A stretch of 64,000 nucleotides of DNA from Aliiroseovarius halocynthiae (lineage in GTDB: Bacteria; Pseudomonadota; Alphaproteobacteria; Rhodobacterales; Rhodobacteraceae), in NCBI RefSeq assembly GCF_007004645.1, contig NZ_ML660022.1:62001-126000 (forward strand), read 5' to 3'. The translations under genes were made by a program, and so were the position numbers. Each line of letters starts with the position of its first letter. Positions within the stretch are counted from its first letter, which is position 1. A model generated the notes under the pieces. The model did no database searches, was not told where the DNA came from, and saw only the letters and a program-made list of their open reading frames with translations. Positions 9,286 to 18,605 of the stretch are shown one piece after another.

Positions 9286-10290
9286 TTACAGCGTCAACAG
9301 CGCTTCAGACGGCCGGATGCTGCCAGTATTCAGCCCCGCGAAGTTCAACACATCCGGGTTCAGACGTTTCTTCACATCCGGATGCGCCGGATCCAGAACG
9401 CCCAGCTTCACCAAAATCGCCGCGACAGCGCATTCGGACGCGCGAGTCGAGCCGTCCTCGATCTTCAGCGCCACGCCCACCTCCAGCTCGGGGATGATCG
9501 CGACAAAGAACGCCTCGGCTCCGGTCTTCAAAGCAACTTTTCCTGGGGCCGAGCGCATCAGCTCGGTACAGGCGCGGGTTTCACCGGCCACCAGATCGGG
9601 GTGCAGCATCATCGCTTCGCGCAGTCGAACGGATGCCCGCGCGCGCGCGTCGCCATCCTCTTTCGCGGCGGCGAACCCTGCCATGGCCCGGCCCATGCCC
9701 AAAAGCGAACTGGCGTGATTGGGTGCAGAGCAGCCGTCGATCCCATATCCGGGGCTAACCTCGTCCGTGACTTCTTCAAATGCTTGCTTGATGGCCACCT
9801 GAATTGGGTGATCCACGTCGACATATTCCGGGTCCGTCGCCCCCATATGGCGGCTTAGCGTCAGGAACCCCGCATGTTTGCCCGAGCAATTGTTGTGGAT
9901 GCGGCAGGGGCTGTCATCTGTCTTGATCAGCCCAACCTTGGCGGGCTTGTCGGCGGGCCATTGCGGACCGCAGCGCAAATCATCAGCACCCAGCCCCATA
10001 TCCGCCAACCAATGCGTCACACGGTCGGTGTGAATGGCCGCACCCTGATGGCTGGCGCAGGACAAAGCCAGCTGCTCGGTCGTCAATCCGGCCGCATCTG
10101 CGGCACCACTTTCCACAAGCGGTAAGGCTTGCAACATCTTGGCGGATGAACGCGGCAAAATCACCTGATCGGGATCCCCCCAAGCATGCACAATCGCGCC
10201 CGTTTTATCGACAACAACGGCGTGTCCCCGGTGCTGACTTTCCAGAATGCCACCACGCCAGACCTCGACCAAACGTTCTGCGTTGCTCAT
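9286..10290 (-). CDS. Asparaginase II family protein
   Basis: A 334-residue protein of the thermolabile L-asparaginase II family (PF06089 type), distinct from the E. coli AnsB fold. Family motifs visible include RSSAKMLQALPLVESGAA, SCASHQG, NNCSGKHAGFL and GIDGCSAPNHA. The expected reaction is hydrolysis of asparagine to aspartate and ammonia in the cytoplasm. The start at 10290 (MSNAERLVEVWRGG) is chosen because the upstream extension lacks family similarity. The gene is divergent from the IalB-like gene. Confidence 0.88.
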   Translation of the reverse strand: MSNAERLVEVWRGGILESQHRGHAVVVDKTGAIVHAWGDPDQVILPRSSAKMLQALPLVESGAADAAGLTTEQLALSCASHQGAAIHTDRVTHWLADMGLGADDLRCGPQWPADKPAKVGLIKTDDSPCRIHNNCSGKHAGFLTLSRHMGATDPEYVDVDHPIQVAIKQAFEEVTDEVSPGYGIDGCSAPNHASSLLGMGRAMAGFAAAKEDGDARARASVRLREAMMLHPDLVAGETRACTELMRSAPGKVALKTGAEAFFVAIIPELEVGVALKIEDGSTRASECAVAAILVKLGVLDPAHPDVKKRLNPDVLNFAGLNTGSIRPSEALLTL

Positions 10291-10473
10291 CTTGTTCTCC
10301 CACTTCCCAGAAACACGCGGAATTCCGCCGCTGGGGCTTTCATTACCCTGTCTTTTCACGCTAAACTGCGCGTGCAGACATGGAAACGACCTGAGCGGTT
10401 TGGTCAAGGGCCACTTAAGATGGCCATGACAGCGCGACGGTCCGAGGCAGAGGCAGCGGAGGCTGTATTAGAC

Positions 10474-11001
10474 ATGAATCGTTTGATTTTGGGTGCAATA
10501 GGTGCCTTTGGACTGTCAGTGGCAGCGACAGGTGTCATGGCACAAGAAAGCTCGAACCGGGTGGCCGCGAACACCGATTGGAGCGTTTTCGTCGAGAAAA
10601 ACCCGACCGAGTGCTGGAGCGTCTCTAGCCCTAAGGAAACGGTGAACACCCGCAACGGCCGCGCCGTTGCTGTGAAGCGCAGTGATATCCTGCTGTTCGT
10701 CAGCTATCGCCCCGGCAACAAAGTGAAAGGCGAAGTGTCCTTCACGGGCGGCTATCCCTTCGCGCCGGGTTCGACCGTGGATATGACGATTGGCAGCAAC
10801 AGCTTCCAGCTGTTCACTGACGGCGAATGGGCTTGGGCAGCAAGCCCGGCAGATGACACGAAAATCATCAAGGCGATGAAGGGCGGCGCCAAGGCGGTAC
10901 TGTCGGCACAATCGGCACGTGGCACGAAGACACAGGACTCGTTCAGCCTGCTGGGCTTCACAGCCGCCGTGGACGAAGCCAGTAAGCGCTGCACCAATTA
11001 A
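10474..11001 (+). CDS. IalB-family exported protein
   Basis: A 175-residue secreted protein resembling the invasion-associated locus B family. The signal peptide is clear (MNRLILGAIGAF...VMA, cleavage before QES near residue 23). The mature part has WSVFVEKNPTECW, a central beta-sandwich-like region and a second cysteine at the C-terminus (SKRC), probably forming a disulfide. The start is set by GGAGG 11 bases upstream; the frame extends further up but without a signal peptide there. IalB proteins were named from Bartonella but are common in free-living alphaproteobacteria, where their role is unclear. Confidence 0.8.
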   Translation: MNRLILGAIGAFGLSVAATGVMAQESSNRVAANTDWSVFVEKNPTECWSVSSPKETVNTRNGRAVAVKRSDILLFVSYRPGNKVKGEVSFTGGYPFAPGSTVDMTIGSNSFQLFTDGEWAWAASPADDTKIIKAMKGGAKAVLSAQSARGTKTQDSFSLLGFTAAVDEASKRCTN

Positions 11002-11038
11002 AGCGCTTCGGTTTTCCCGACCGACTAAGGTTATCTGC

Positions 11039-11064
11039 CACGCGGGGGTGAAAACCTTCGCGTG
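11039..11064 (+). promoter_or_regulatory. GNRA-capped hairpin upstream of rlmN
   Basis: An 11-bp stem (CACGCGGGGGT with ACCTTCGCGTG, two G-T pairs) closed by a GAAA tetraloop lies 56 bases before the rlmN start. No T-tract follows, so it is not an obvious terminator of the IalB-like gene. Confidence 0.45.
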
Positions 11065-11119
11065 ACAAGCTATGTATGTTGCCCTATAGACTGCCGCCCT
11101 GCACGGTAAGGAACGCGAC

Positions 11120-12310
11120 ATGGACCCCAAGGCCCCAATCACTCAGGATGTAATGACCATCCCCCGCAAGACCATTGAGGCTGGCAAGCGCAACCTCGTG
11201 GGGATGACGCGCGACCAGATGCGGGATGCGCTGATCGAAATGGGCACGCCTGAAAAGCAGGCCAAGATGCGCACAGGTCAGATCTGGCAGTGGATCTATC
11301 AGTGGGGCAAACGCGACTTTGCCGACATGACCAATCTGGGCAAAGCCTATCGCGCTCAACTTGCCGAGCATTTCGTGATCGAGATCCCCGAAGTCGTGAC
11401 CCGTCAGGTATCCGAGGACGGCACGCGCAAATACCTGTGCCGCATCGCGGGCGGGCACGAGGTCGAGGTCGTGTATATCCCTGAAGAAGGGCGTGGCACG
11501 CTGTGTATCTCGTCTCAGGTTGGCTGCACGCTGACCTGTTCTTTCTGTCACACCGGCACGCAGAAACTGGTGCGCAATCTGACCGCTGGTGAAATCATCG
11601 GTCAGGTGATGATGGCACGCGACGATCTTGACGAATGGCCTGTCCCCGGTGCGCCCAAGGATGAAACCCGCCTGCTGTCCAACATCGTGCTGATGGGCAT
11701 GGGCGAACCGCTGTATAATTTCGACAACGTACGCGACGCGATGAAGATTGCGATGGACGCCGAGGGCATCCAGCTATCGCGTCGCCGCATCACTCTGTCT
11801 ACATCGGGCGTTGTCCCTGAAATCGCCCGCACTGCCGAGGAAATCGGCTGCTTGCTGGCGATCAGCTTTCACGCCACCACGGATGATGTGCGTGATGTGC
11901 TGGTCCCGATCAACAAACGTTGGAACATCGAAGAGCTGTTGGGCGCGTTGGCGGATTATCCTAAGGCGTCGAACAGCGAACGGATCACGTTTGAATACGT
12001 GATGCTGGATGGCGTGAATGACTCAGACGAAGACGCGCATCGCCTGATAGACCACATCAAGCGCCACAACATCCCGGCCAAGATCAACCTGATCCCGTTC
12101 AACGAATGGCCCGGCGCGCCTTACAAGCGGTCTTCGAACAACCGCATCCGCGCCTTTGCGAACATCATCTATCAGGCTGGCTATGCCAGCCCGATCCGCA
12201 AAACACGCGGCGAGGATATCATGGCGGCTTGTGGCCAGCTGAAATCTGCGACCGAACGTGCCCGCAAGTCGCGAAAGCAGATCGAAGCAGAAGCGGGTCT
12301 GAACACCTAG
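11120..12310 (+). CDS. rlmN: 23S rRNA/tRNA adenine C2-methyltransferase RlmN
   Basis: Radical-SAM enzyme that methylates C2 of A2503 in 23S rRNA and A37 in some tRNAs. The 396 residues contain the iron-sulfur cluster motif C136-x3-C140-x2-C143 (CTLTCSFC), [12 protein letters not shown], the SAM-contact segment STSGVVP, and the catalytic C-terminal cysteine in AACGQL. The N-terminal helical RNA-binding domain ([10 protein letters not shown]) is also present. The ATG at 11120 follows AAGGAA at good spacing. Confidence 0.96.
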   Translation: MDPKAPITQDVMTIPRKTIEAGKRNLVGMTRDQMRDALIEMGTPEKQAKMRTGQIWQWIYQWGKRDFADMTNLGKAYRAQLAEHFVIEIPEVVTRQVSEDGTRKYLCRIAGGHEVEVVYIPEEGRGTLCISSQVGCTLTCSFCHTGTQKLVRNLTAGEIIGQVMMARDDLDEWPVPGAPKDETRLLSNIVLMGMGEPLYNFDNVRDAMKIAMDAEGIQLSRRRITLSTSGVVPEIARTAEEIGCLLAISFHATTDDVRDVLVPINKRWNIEELLGALADYPKASNSERITFEYVMLDGVNDSDEDAHRLIDHIKRHNIPAKINLIPFNEWPGAPYKRSSNNRIRAFANIIYQAGYASPIRKTRGEDIMAACGQLKSATERARKSRKQIEAEAGLNT

Positions 12311-12510
12311 ATGCCCCTTTGAGTGGTATAGAGAGATATTTATTCTTTCTTAAGTTGACGACCTGCATCCAAGATCTTTAACACTGAAAACAGTTGGGCA
12401 CATCCGTGTCCAGCTGCTTCACAACCTGAACCTTAAGACACCCTGCCTTAGATATCGAGACGCCCCCGCGTCCGAACCAATTGGCTTGTGTAAATCAACG
12501 GGACGACCTG

Positions 12511-12861
12511 ATGAGATCGACAACTTTTTGCTGCGTGACCTTTCTGACTGCAGCCCCCGCCTATGCCGAAGGCCGTAAGTTCGAGTGTACCTCTGTCGAG
12601 GATGGAAGTGTTATCAAACTGTGGCAGGATGCCGAGGGCCGACACGGCCATCTGGACACGCCCATCCTGTCAAAAGACGCGCAGGTCCTGCACGGGCTGC
12701 ATGACAAAAACGATGATTTGGCTGCCGAGACGTTTCTGGTGGTCGACGATGATACAGTTCTGACATTCACCATCGACTTCAAAAAGCTTACATATGATAT
12801 GAACGCCAAGGGTGTGATCAACGATATTGATCATGGAACCTGTGTCGAGCTGACGGGATAA
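12511..12861 (+). CDS. Small exported hypothetical protein
   Basis: A 116-residue protein beginning MRSTTFCCVTFLTAAPAYA, a short signal peptide with likely cleavage after AYA. The mature part has two cysteines (FECTSVE and HGTCVEL) that could pair and an otherwise beta-rich, acidic sequence. No family recognised. An in-frame TTG ten codons upstream is less likely than the ATG used here. The 200 bases between rlmN and this gene hold no terminator or gene I can recognise. Confidence 0.6.
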   Translation: MRSTTFCCVTFLTAAPAYAEGRKFECTSVEDGSVIKLWQDAEGRHGHLDTPILSKDAQVLHGLHDKNDDLAAETFLVVDDDTVLTFTIDFKKLTYDMNAKGVINDIDHGTCVELTG

Positions 12862-12883
12862 CCCACCGGCACATCGCATGGTC

Positions 12884-14152
12884 CTAATGAAGCGCGGCTA
12901 TGGTCCGCGCTTCATACTTCTTCAAAAACATCCGCGCTGGTTGGCGGGCGGGATGGGAACGGTCTTTTAGCTCGGGGAACAGCGCAATCAGCTCGTTATA
13001 GGTCTCTACATCGGCGCGCGCGTGATAGTCCCCGACAAAGAAGCTTTCGGATGGTGCGCCATTGGCAAACACGATTTGATGGCAGTCAAACATGACATGG
13101 TAATAGGTCACTCTTTCAACGGGGCGTTGCGTTACCGCTGTTCCATCCACCAGATGCTTTGCCGCACACAGCGCCTCGGCCTCGCCAAGCAACAACTCAC
13201 AGCGCCAGTCAGACATGTACATTCGGTGCTGTTGGGATACGTATAAAGGTGCGGTGTTTCCGATAGCCCCGGTGGCAAATCGGACAGGTGCAAACCGCCC
13301 CACCCCCGGCACAGATTGAACACCAATCCACCGCACGGGCTGGGGACCAAAATCCAAAGTATCGACCAGATCACCAACTTGCAGGTTTTCGACAGCCACT
13401 TGCCCGGTTGGCGTCTGCAAATGCGTTCCAGCGGCGAAACACGCGACGGTAATGTTGTCTTCTGGGATATTCAGATAGGTGATGACCCGCCCGTCAGCAA
13501 AGGTAATTTCGCCGCTAAGCCCGCCCGGACTGAAGGGAGAAAACGTAGCACCCGGCGGCAACACCATTGAATCGTCACCAGCACTACCGTTTACGAACGA
13601 CGTGTTCTCGCCAACAAAAATCGTATCGTCACCACCACCACCGATTAGGTTGCCCGAGCTTGTGCCTGCAATCAGCGTGTCGTTACCAGAACCACCGCGA
13701 AGGTCGTCATTCCCACCACCGCCGATCAGTGTATCGTTACCGCTTCCGCCTCGGATCTGGTTGTCGCCGGATCCACCGATCAGAGTGTCGTCCCCGCCGC
13801 GCCCGCGAATGGTGCCTCCGTCGCTGCCACTGTCGGTAAACGTGTCATTTCCTGATCCTCCACGATAACCAGTGCCACCTAGCCCCACCGACCCACTGAC
13901 ATTTGCATCCGCATTGTTGGCGCGAAAGGATACGAAATTGCTGAATGCCCCTCCACCCAGATCTGCATTGGAGAAACTGGTTACAACGCCGGAAGTCGTG
14001 TCCGTGATCGTGATCCCAGTGGCGGTCATCACGATTTGATGGGTATTCGCTACGCCGGTCGCGTCGAAAGTGCTATCGCCGTCGATCGTCAACCCAGCCC
14101 AAAAGGCTGGATCAAGAACCTGCGCCGTCGTAGGCGAAATAAATACCGGCAT
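12884..14152 (-). CDS. RTX-repeat protein with C-terminal Hint domain (second copy)
   Basis: A 422-residue relative of the protein at 1128-2768. The N-terminus lacks a signal peptide. Residues about 95-190 hold a run of RTX nonapeptides (GGSGNDTLIGGGGNDDL pattern). A Hint_2 domain begins at C238 (CFAAGTHLQTPTGQ), with SQQHRMYM and DCHQIVFANGAPSES as the matching conserved blocks. The closing sequence (FPELKDR...PARMFLKKYEA) parallels the other copy. Secretion by a type I exporter is likely from the RTX repeats; no exporter gene is in the window. Confidence 0.85.
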   Translation of the reverse strand: MPVFISPTTAQVLDPAFWAGLTIDGDSTFDATGVANTHQIVMTATGITITDTTSGVVTSFSNADLGGGAFSNFVSFRANNADANVSGSVGLGGTGYRGGSGNDTFTDSGSDGGTIRGRGGDDTLIGGSGDNQIRGGSGNDTLIGGGGNDDLRGGSGNDTLIAGTSSGNLIGGGGDDTIFVGENTSFVNGSAGDDSMVLPPGATFSPFSPGGLSGEITFADGRVITYLNIPEDNITVACFAAGTHLQTPTGQVAVENLQVGDLVDTLDFGPQPVRWIGVQSVPGVGRFAPVRFATGAIGNTAPLYVSQQHRMYMSDWRCELLLGEAEALCAAKHLVDGTAVTQRPVERVTYYHVMFDCHQIVFANGAPSESFFVGDYHARADVETYNELIALFPELKDRSHPARQPARMFLKKYEARTIAALH

Positions 14153-14358
14153 ACGCGCCCCCGGTGAACTCTACATCTATGTAACAAGAATCACCCAAAG
14201 AGTGTATCAAATGCAAGCTTTTGAAGTTCTTAAGGTCAACGCGGCGGATTTCGCCGGGCCGCTTGCCCATATCATTTAGCCCACGCAAGCCTGACGGGAA
14301 CGGGCGTAATCAACTGAATAGGGTATAATCGCAGACGGTCTAACGCATTTTCCCGCAC

Positions 14359-14823
14359 CTAGCGCGCAAAACAGGTCCTTATCGCCTGACTGCTGATCCG
14401 AAGAACCTCAAAAAGCCCACTGTCGGACAACTCATTTCGTTTCCCGACATCGCGTATCTGGTTCCTGATTCGAGGGGTGATCTCATCGGATCGCCCCTCT
14501 GGCAGCAAAGCGAGTATTTCTCGGGCCACCTGAACATACCCGTCATTCAACACTTCGATTTCGACCGCCGCGCAATTGCAGCGGCGCTGGACATCAGAAG
14601 CATATATAAACTCAGCATATCGCCCAACCCGGTGGCGCTGGGCGATTCCAGCCTTCATATGCTCGCCACACTGATCCGCATAGCTTTGCGCCGCGGGAGA
14701 CAACGTTAGCTCTGAGTGCTTGACGTCATTCGTGAACGAACTGAAACGTATGAACCCAACAATGGTTCCGGCCATGAGGGCGGCAATCAGGCCCGCGCCT
14801 AATACCACCGCCACACCACGCAT
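14359..14823 (-). CDS. Membrane-anchored hypothetical protein
   Basis: A 154-residue protein with one N-terminal hydrophobic segment (about residues 4-26) and a soluble remainder with four cysteines, including RRCNCAAVE. The motif-free helical C-terminus gives no family. It starts 3 bases after the LOG-family gene stops, so the two are almost certainly co-transcribed. The 205-bp gap downstream to the RTX/Hint gene start shows no further gene. Confidence 0.6.
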   Translation of the reverse strand: MRGVAVVLGAGLIAALMAGTIVGFIRFSSFTNDVKHSELTLSPAAQSYADQCGEHMKAGIAQRHRVGRYAEFIYASDVQRRCNCAAVEIEVLNDGYVQVAREILALLPEGRSDEITPRIRNQIRDVGKRNELSDSGLFEVLRISSQAIRTCFAR

Positions 14824-14826
14824 CCG

Positions 14827-15669
14827 TTACCGCCCCGGCAACTCATCCCGCGCTTCGGCGCTGGGCCAGTTGTCGATGGCATCCACCGCTTCCTGCGCGG
14901 TTTCGACGAATTTGAACAGGTCCAGATCCTCGGCGCTGATGGTGCCCGCGTCGGACAGAGCATCCCAGTTGACGATCTTGGTCCAGAAATCGCGCCCAAA
15001 CAGCAGAATCGGAACTTTCTTCATGCGGCCGGTTTGGATCAGGGTCAGCGCCTCGAACAGTTCGTCCAGCGTGCCGAAGCCGCCGGGGAAGATCGCGATT
15101 GCCTCGGCGCGCATCAGGAAGTGCATTTTGCGGATGGCGAAATAGTGGAAGTTGAAGCACAGATCGGGCGTCACGTATTCATTCGGGGCCTGCTCATGCG
15201 GCAGAACGATGTTCAAGCCGATGGACACACCGCCCGCATCTTCTGCACCGCGGTTTCCGGCCTCCATCACGCCGGGGCCGCCGCCCGTCACGACGACGTT
15301 CTCGCGATGGTTGTTCACCTTCGACCGCAGCGTCATCAGACGCGCGAACTCACGTGCTTCGTCATAGAACTTGGACAGATCGGCCAGCGTTTGCGTACGC
15401 GCCGTGTCTTTCTTCGACGGCTCTGGGATACGGGCGCCGCCGAACAGAACCACGGTGCTTTCCACGCCGTATTCCTGCATCAACAGTTCGGGCTTCAGAA
15501 GTTCCAGCTGAAGACGTACCGGGCGCAGTTCGTCCCGGCACAGAAACTCGGGATCGTCAAACGCCAGCTTATAGGCAGGCGCACGGGTCTGTGGCGTATC
15601 CGGGGTGTGGTGCGCGGCCTCGCGGTCTTGGTGGCTGTCGCGAAGCGGGTGGTTACGATCGTCTTTCAT
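14827..15669 (-). CDS. LOG-family (TIGR00730) Rossmann-fold protein
   Basis: A 280-residue protein with the hallmark [12 protein letters not shown] motif and the preceding [14 protein letters not shown] loop. Both form the nucleotide/phosphoribosyl site of LOG enzymes, which release cytokinin-type bases from nucleoside 5'-monophosphates. In bacteria many members act as nucleotide 5'-monophosphate nucleosidases. About 70 N-terminal residues are family-variable. The gene is divergent from dapD over a 213-bp region and is first in a two-gene operon with the membrane protein downstream. Confidence 0.88.
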   Translation of the reverse strand: MKDDRNHPLRDSHQDREAAHHTPDTPQTRAPAYKLAFDDPEFLCRDELRPVRLQLELLKPELLMQEYGVESTVVLFGGARIPEPSKKDTARTQTLADLSKFYDEAREFARLMTLRSKVNNHRENVVVTGGGPGVMEAGNRGAEDAGGVSIGLNIVLPHEQAPNEYVTPDLCFNFHYFAIRKMHFLMRAEAIAIFPGGFGTLDELFEALTLIQTGRMKKVPILLFGRDFWTKIVNWDALSDAGTISAEDLDLFKFVETAQEAVDAIDNWPSAEARDELPGR

Positions 15670-15713
15670 AGCACTGGTCCTGTCACGTTTGCGTTTCCCT
15701 CAAGGCGTAGCGG

Positions 15714-15727
15714 CTTTAGCGCTAAAG
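15714..15727. promoter_or_regulatory. 14-bp palindrome between LOG gene and dapD
   Basis: A perfect palindrome, CTTTAGCGCTAAAG, lies in the divergent control region. It could be a repressor site, but a single occurrence is weak evidence. Confidence 0.25.
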
Positions 15728-15882
15728 GACCAGAGCTTCGTTTTCACATTCGCGCAACGAAAACGTCGCTTGGGGTGCGCGGGTCGACGCAGATAGGCGC
15801 ACGAAGGCCTGAAGGCATTGCGAAAAAGGGGGGTGGGCCTTATAGGCCTTGTGGAACATTACGCGCCTACGGAGATACCGAC

Positions 15883-16710
15883 ATGTCGAACGCCCAACTG
15901 GAAGCCGCCATCGAAGCCGCCTGGGAGGCGCGCGACACGATCACCCCCGCCACCACTGGCGAGACCCGTGAAGCCATCGAGGACACGCTGAACGCGCTGG
16001 ACAGCGGTTCGCTGCGCGTGGCCGAGAAACAGACAAACGGTGACTGGCATGTGAACCAGTGGGCCAAAAAAGCCGTGCTGCTGGGCTTCCGCATCAAAGA
16101 CATGGAAGAGCAATCCGGCGGCCCGCAAGGCGGCGGCTGGTGGGACAAGGTCGATTCAAAGTTCAAAGGCTGGGGCGACAACCAGTGGAAAGCCGCTGGC
16201 TTCCGCGCTGTGCCCAACTGCGTCGTCCGCAAGTCGGCCTACATCGCCCCCGGCGCGGTTCTGATGCCGAGCTTCGTAAACCTTGGCGCCTATGTAGACG
16301 AAGGCACCATGGTCGACACGTGGGCCACCGTTGGGTCCTGTGCCCAGATCGGTAAAAACGTGCACCTGTCGGGTGGCGTTGGCATTGGTGGCGTGTTGGA
16401 GCCCATGCAGGCTGGTCCGACCATTATCGAAGACAACTGCTTCATCGGTGCGCGTTCCGAAGTTGTTGAAGGCTGCATCGTGCGCGAAGGCTCGGTCCTT
16501 GGGATGGGCGTCTTCATCGGCCAGTCGACCAAGATCGTCGACCGCGAAACCGGCGAAGTCATATATGGCGAAGTGCCGCCCTATTCGGTTGTTGTGGCCG
16601 GTTCGATGCCCTCGAAAAACGGCATCAACCTGTATTGCGCTGTTATCGTAAAGCGCGTGGATGCAAAGACCCGTTCGAAGACCGGCATCAACGAGCTGCT
16701 GCGCGATTGA
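15883..16710 (+). CDS. dapD: 2,3,4,5-tetrahydropyridine-2,6-dicarboxylate N-succinyltransferase
   Basis: Lysine/diaminopimelate pathway: succinylates tetrahydrodipicolinate using succinyl-CoA. The 275-residue product has the N-terminal helical domain and then a left-handed beta-helix of hexapeptide repeats ([33 protein letters not shown]). The typical [15 protein letters not shown] block is present. The true start is at 15883 with GGAGAT upstream; a much longer open frame reaches back over the LOG gene but is antisense to it. dapE of the same pathway lies 3.3 kb downstream. Confidence 0.96.
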   Translation: MSNAQLEAAIEAAWEARDTITPATTGETREAIEDTLNALDSGSLRVAEKQTNGDWHVNQWAKKAVLLGFRIKDMEEQSGGPQGGGWWDKVDSKFKGWGDNQWKAAGFRAVPNCVVRKSAYIAPGAVLMPSFVNLGAYVDEGTMVDTWATVGSCAQIGKNVHLSGGVGIGGVLEPMQAGPTIIEDNCFIGARSEVVEGCIVREGSVLGMGVFIGQSTKIVDRETGEVIYGEVPPYSVVVAGSMPSKNGINLYCAVIVKRVDAKTRSKTGINELLRD

Positions 16711-16975
16711 TCCCGGGATAGCGGTCGCCCCAAACATGTGGGGCGTCCTTTTGCAGGGACTTCGTCTCAAGGCGCGCCATGTGGGACATGGCGCGTTTTT
16801 CACATCCACCTGCCTGCTTCATCGCGTTGCGCCACGCGCGTTTCGCAGAGGGTGCTGACCACGGAAGGGCAGCATCCTGAAGCCAAAGACGCAATGCCGA
16901 GGGCAGACAATCATATTCCTGCATCGGATTGGCCGCACGCCGTCGCGCTTTCAGAGAGGATCTTAGATTGGTCAT
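16688..16975 (-). CDS. Small DUF6525-like protein
   Basis: A 95-residue basic protein with a [20 protein letters not shown] block and [10 protein letters not shown] recognise it as resembling a short family common in Rhodobacterales (DUF6525); the assignment is from memory of the pattern. Its 3' end overlaps the end of dapD by 23 bases in convergent orientation. The start lacks a strong ribosome-binding site. A perfect inverted repeat sits 22-41 bases upstream. Function unknown. Confidence 0.55.
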   Translation of the reverse strand: MTNLRSSLKARRRAANPMQEYDCLPSALRLWLQDAALPWSAPSAKRAWRNAMKQAGGCEKRAMSHMARLETKSLQKDAPHVWGDRYPGINRAAAR

Positions 16976-16996
16976 CGGGGTATGTCGCGAAGTTTA

Positions 16997-17016
16997 TGTT
17001 ACGTTATCTCGTAACA
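16997..17016. promoter_or_regulatory. Inverted repeat upstream of the DUF6525-like gene
   Basis: TGTTACG-N6-CGTAACA, a perfect 7-bp inverted repeat of the size bound by dimeric helix-turn-helix repressors, lies between the glutamate-receptor-like gene's 3' end and the small gene's start. Confidence 0.35.
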
Positions 17017-17068
17017 AAACACGATCATGGCATCAAGCCTCGCAGCGCACCCGCCGACGAACCCTGAC

Positions 17069-18139
17069 TTAGTGCGTTCCGCCGAACCATTTCTCGGAAA
17101 GATCTGAGTAGGCCCCGGTCTCGATCAGACGCAGCAAGGCAACATTGATGTCCTCGCGTAACGGGGTCCCCGTGGGCAAGGCAATACCATAGCTTTCCGG
17201 GCGGAAAACACTGTCCAGCACCTCGCCATATTGCGCGCCTTCATTCTGAGCGTAATGCGCCAGAATGGGGCCATCGAAGATCACGGCATCCAGCTCGCCA
17301 TTCTCAAAATCGCCCAAAAGCGCGTCCAGTGAATCATAGCCCGAGAAAGCCATGTTCCGGTCCTCAAGGAAGATCGCCGCAGTCGAACCTTCGGTGGTTC
17401 CGACGCGCTTGCCATCTAGATCAGACACAGAATGGATCGAGCCCGAAATCGCACTGACCGTCAGCGAGGCCGTGATATGCGCGACAAAAACAGACACAAT
17501 AAACAGGCTTGAAATCACGAGGAATGTCCCAAATAACCGACCAAATGCCGAACGCGGCATCCGCTCTTCGAAGCCGCCATTCACAACTAGATTCAGCGCC
17601 CACCAAAAGGACGGGAACATCGCCTCGCGAGCGCTGCCCTCGAAATAGGGCTGCTTATCCCGTTCGAAAAGCCACATCAGCATTCCACCACCCAAAAGAA
17701 GCGCAAATGCAGCCAGAATGGCCAATGCCAGATCAAGACTGAATAAGGTCGACCAGATACTGACCCCTCCTTGCTGGCGCGGCACCAAGATACGAAGACC
17801 GCCGTGATAGATCGGCTGCGAGAAGTCCATTCGGGATTCTCGATCGCGTGTGATCGAGATATTGGCGATTGCACCATCGACTTGTGCGGTTTCGACCAAC
17901 TGCAGCATTTCGGGGAAGCTATCGGCAACCTCAAAACTGATCGTCTGACCCATCTCAGCTGCGATTGCCGTCATAAGGTCGATAGCAAACCCCGAAGGCG
18001 CATCATTGCCAGACATCGCGAATGGCGGTCTTTCGACCGTCACGAATTCAAGATCAGCCGTCTGTGTATGTGACGCCGTGGCCATACAAATCACTGTCAG
18101 ACACACAGCGACCAAGTGGCAAAGCCTATGTGTTATCAT
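17069..18139 (-). CDS. Prokaryotic ionotropic glutamate receptor-like protein
   Basis: A 356-residue protein with signal peptide (about 1-28). A periplasmic solute-binding lobe follows, including ITRDRESRMDFSQPIYHGG, a ligand-binding signature. A membrane block then interrupts it: helix at about 136-158, a pore-loop-like segment SFWWALNLVVNGGFEERMP at 177-195, and helix at about 200-226 ending in ITASLTV. The second binding lobe (LDGKRVGTTEGSTAA...) completes it. This S1-M1-P-M2-S2 order is that of GluR0-type channels and distinguishes it from plain solute-binding proteins. The potassium filter TVGYG is replaced by VNGGF. The start at 18139 is chosen for the signal peptide. Ligand unknown, probably an amino acid. 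Confidence 0.78.
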   Translation of the reverse strand: MITHRLCHLVAVCLTVICMATASHTQTADLEFVTVERPPFAMSGNDAPSGFAIDLMTAIAAEMGQTISFEVADSFPEMLQLVETAQVDGAIANISITRDRESRMDFSQPIYHGGLRILVPRQQGGVSIWSTLFSLDLALAILAAFALLLGGGMLMWLFERDKQPYFEGSAREAMFPSFWWALNLVVNGGFEERMPRSAFGRLFGTFLVISSLFIVSVFVAHITASLTVSAISGSIHSVSDLDGKRVGTTEGSTAAIFLEDRNMAFSGYDSLDALLGDFENGELDAVIFDGPILAHYAQNEGAQYGEVLDSVFRPESYGIALPTGTPLREDINVALLRLIETGAYSDLSEKWFGGTH

Positions 18140-18251
18140 CGCGCATTTCTTCCCAACACTTCGGCCTCTCACATACCGTGCCACAACGCGCGTGCCAACT
18201 GTTAGCGTTTGCCACTTGTGCTTTCCGTCGCGTTCTGCCACGCCTTTTTCT

Positions 18252-18605
18252 ATGACCAAGACTACTAAGACCAAAAAACCTCACAAAGTATATACGCTTC
18301 TAGTTGAGGTGGGCCGAAAAGATGATGATGGGCTGCCTGAAGGAGCAACGGGCGCGGCGCTGGTGTGCTACGCGTCTGGCGTAGACGAAGCCGAAGCCGT
18401 GCGCGAGACCGTCGCCATCCTGAAACAGGCGGATCTGTCACCCCTAGACGTCAGCGGATACGGATCTTTGGACGACCGTTTGGCCGAGGGTCACGACATC
18501 CCCGCCGAAGAACGCAAGCTGATGGGGCGTGCGCTGTCAGAAAACAGTGTGATCGTCGCCCAGATGACCCCGTTCTTCGATGATGAAAAGCGCCCCCTGC
18601 AATGA
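18252..18605 (+). CDS. Hypothetical protein upstream of HAD hydrolase
   Basis: A 117-residue soluble protein with a lysine-rich start (MTKTTKTKKPHK) and then a ferredoxin-like alternation of strands and helices (VYTLLVEVG...AEAVRETVAILKQA). No catalytic motif or named family recognised. Its stop overlaps the HAD gene start by four bases (ATGA), so the pair is translationally coupled. The start at 18252 is the first ATG in the open frame that does not enter the opposing gene's promoter. Confidence 0.65.
   Translation: MTKTTKTKKPHKVYTLLVEVGRKDDDGLPEGATGAALVCYASGVDEAEAVRETVAILKQADLSPLDVSGYGSLDDRLAEGHDIPAEERKLMGRALSENSVIVAQMTPFFDDEKRPLQ

Noticed and set aside
15034-15882. Long N-terminal extension of dapD
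   Set aside because: It runs antisense through the LOG-family gene; the normal DapD start is at 15883 with a good ribosome-binding site.
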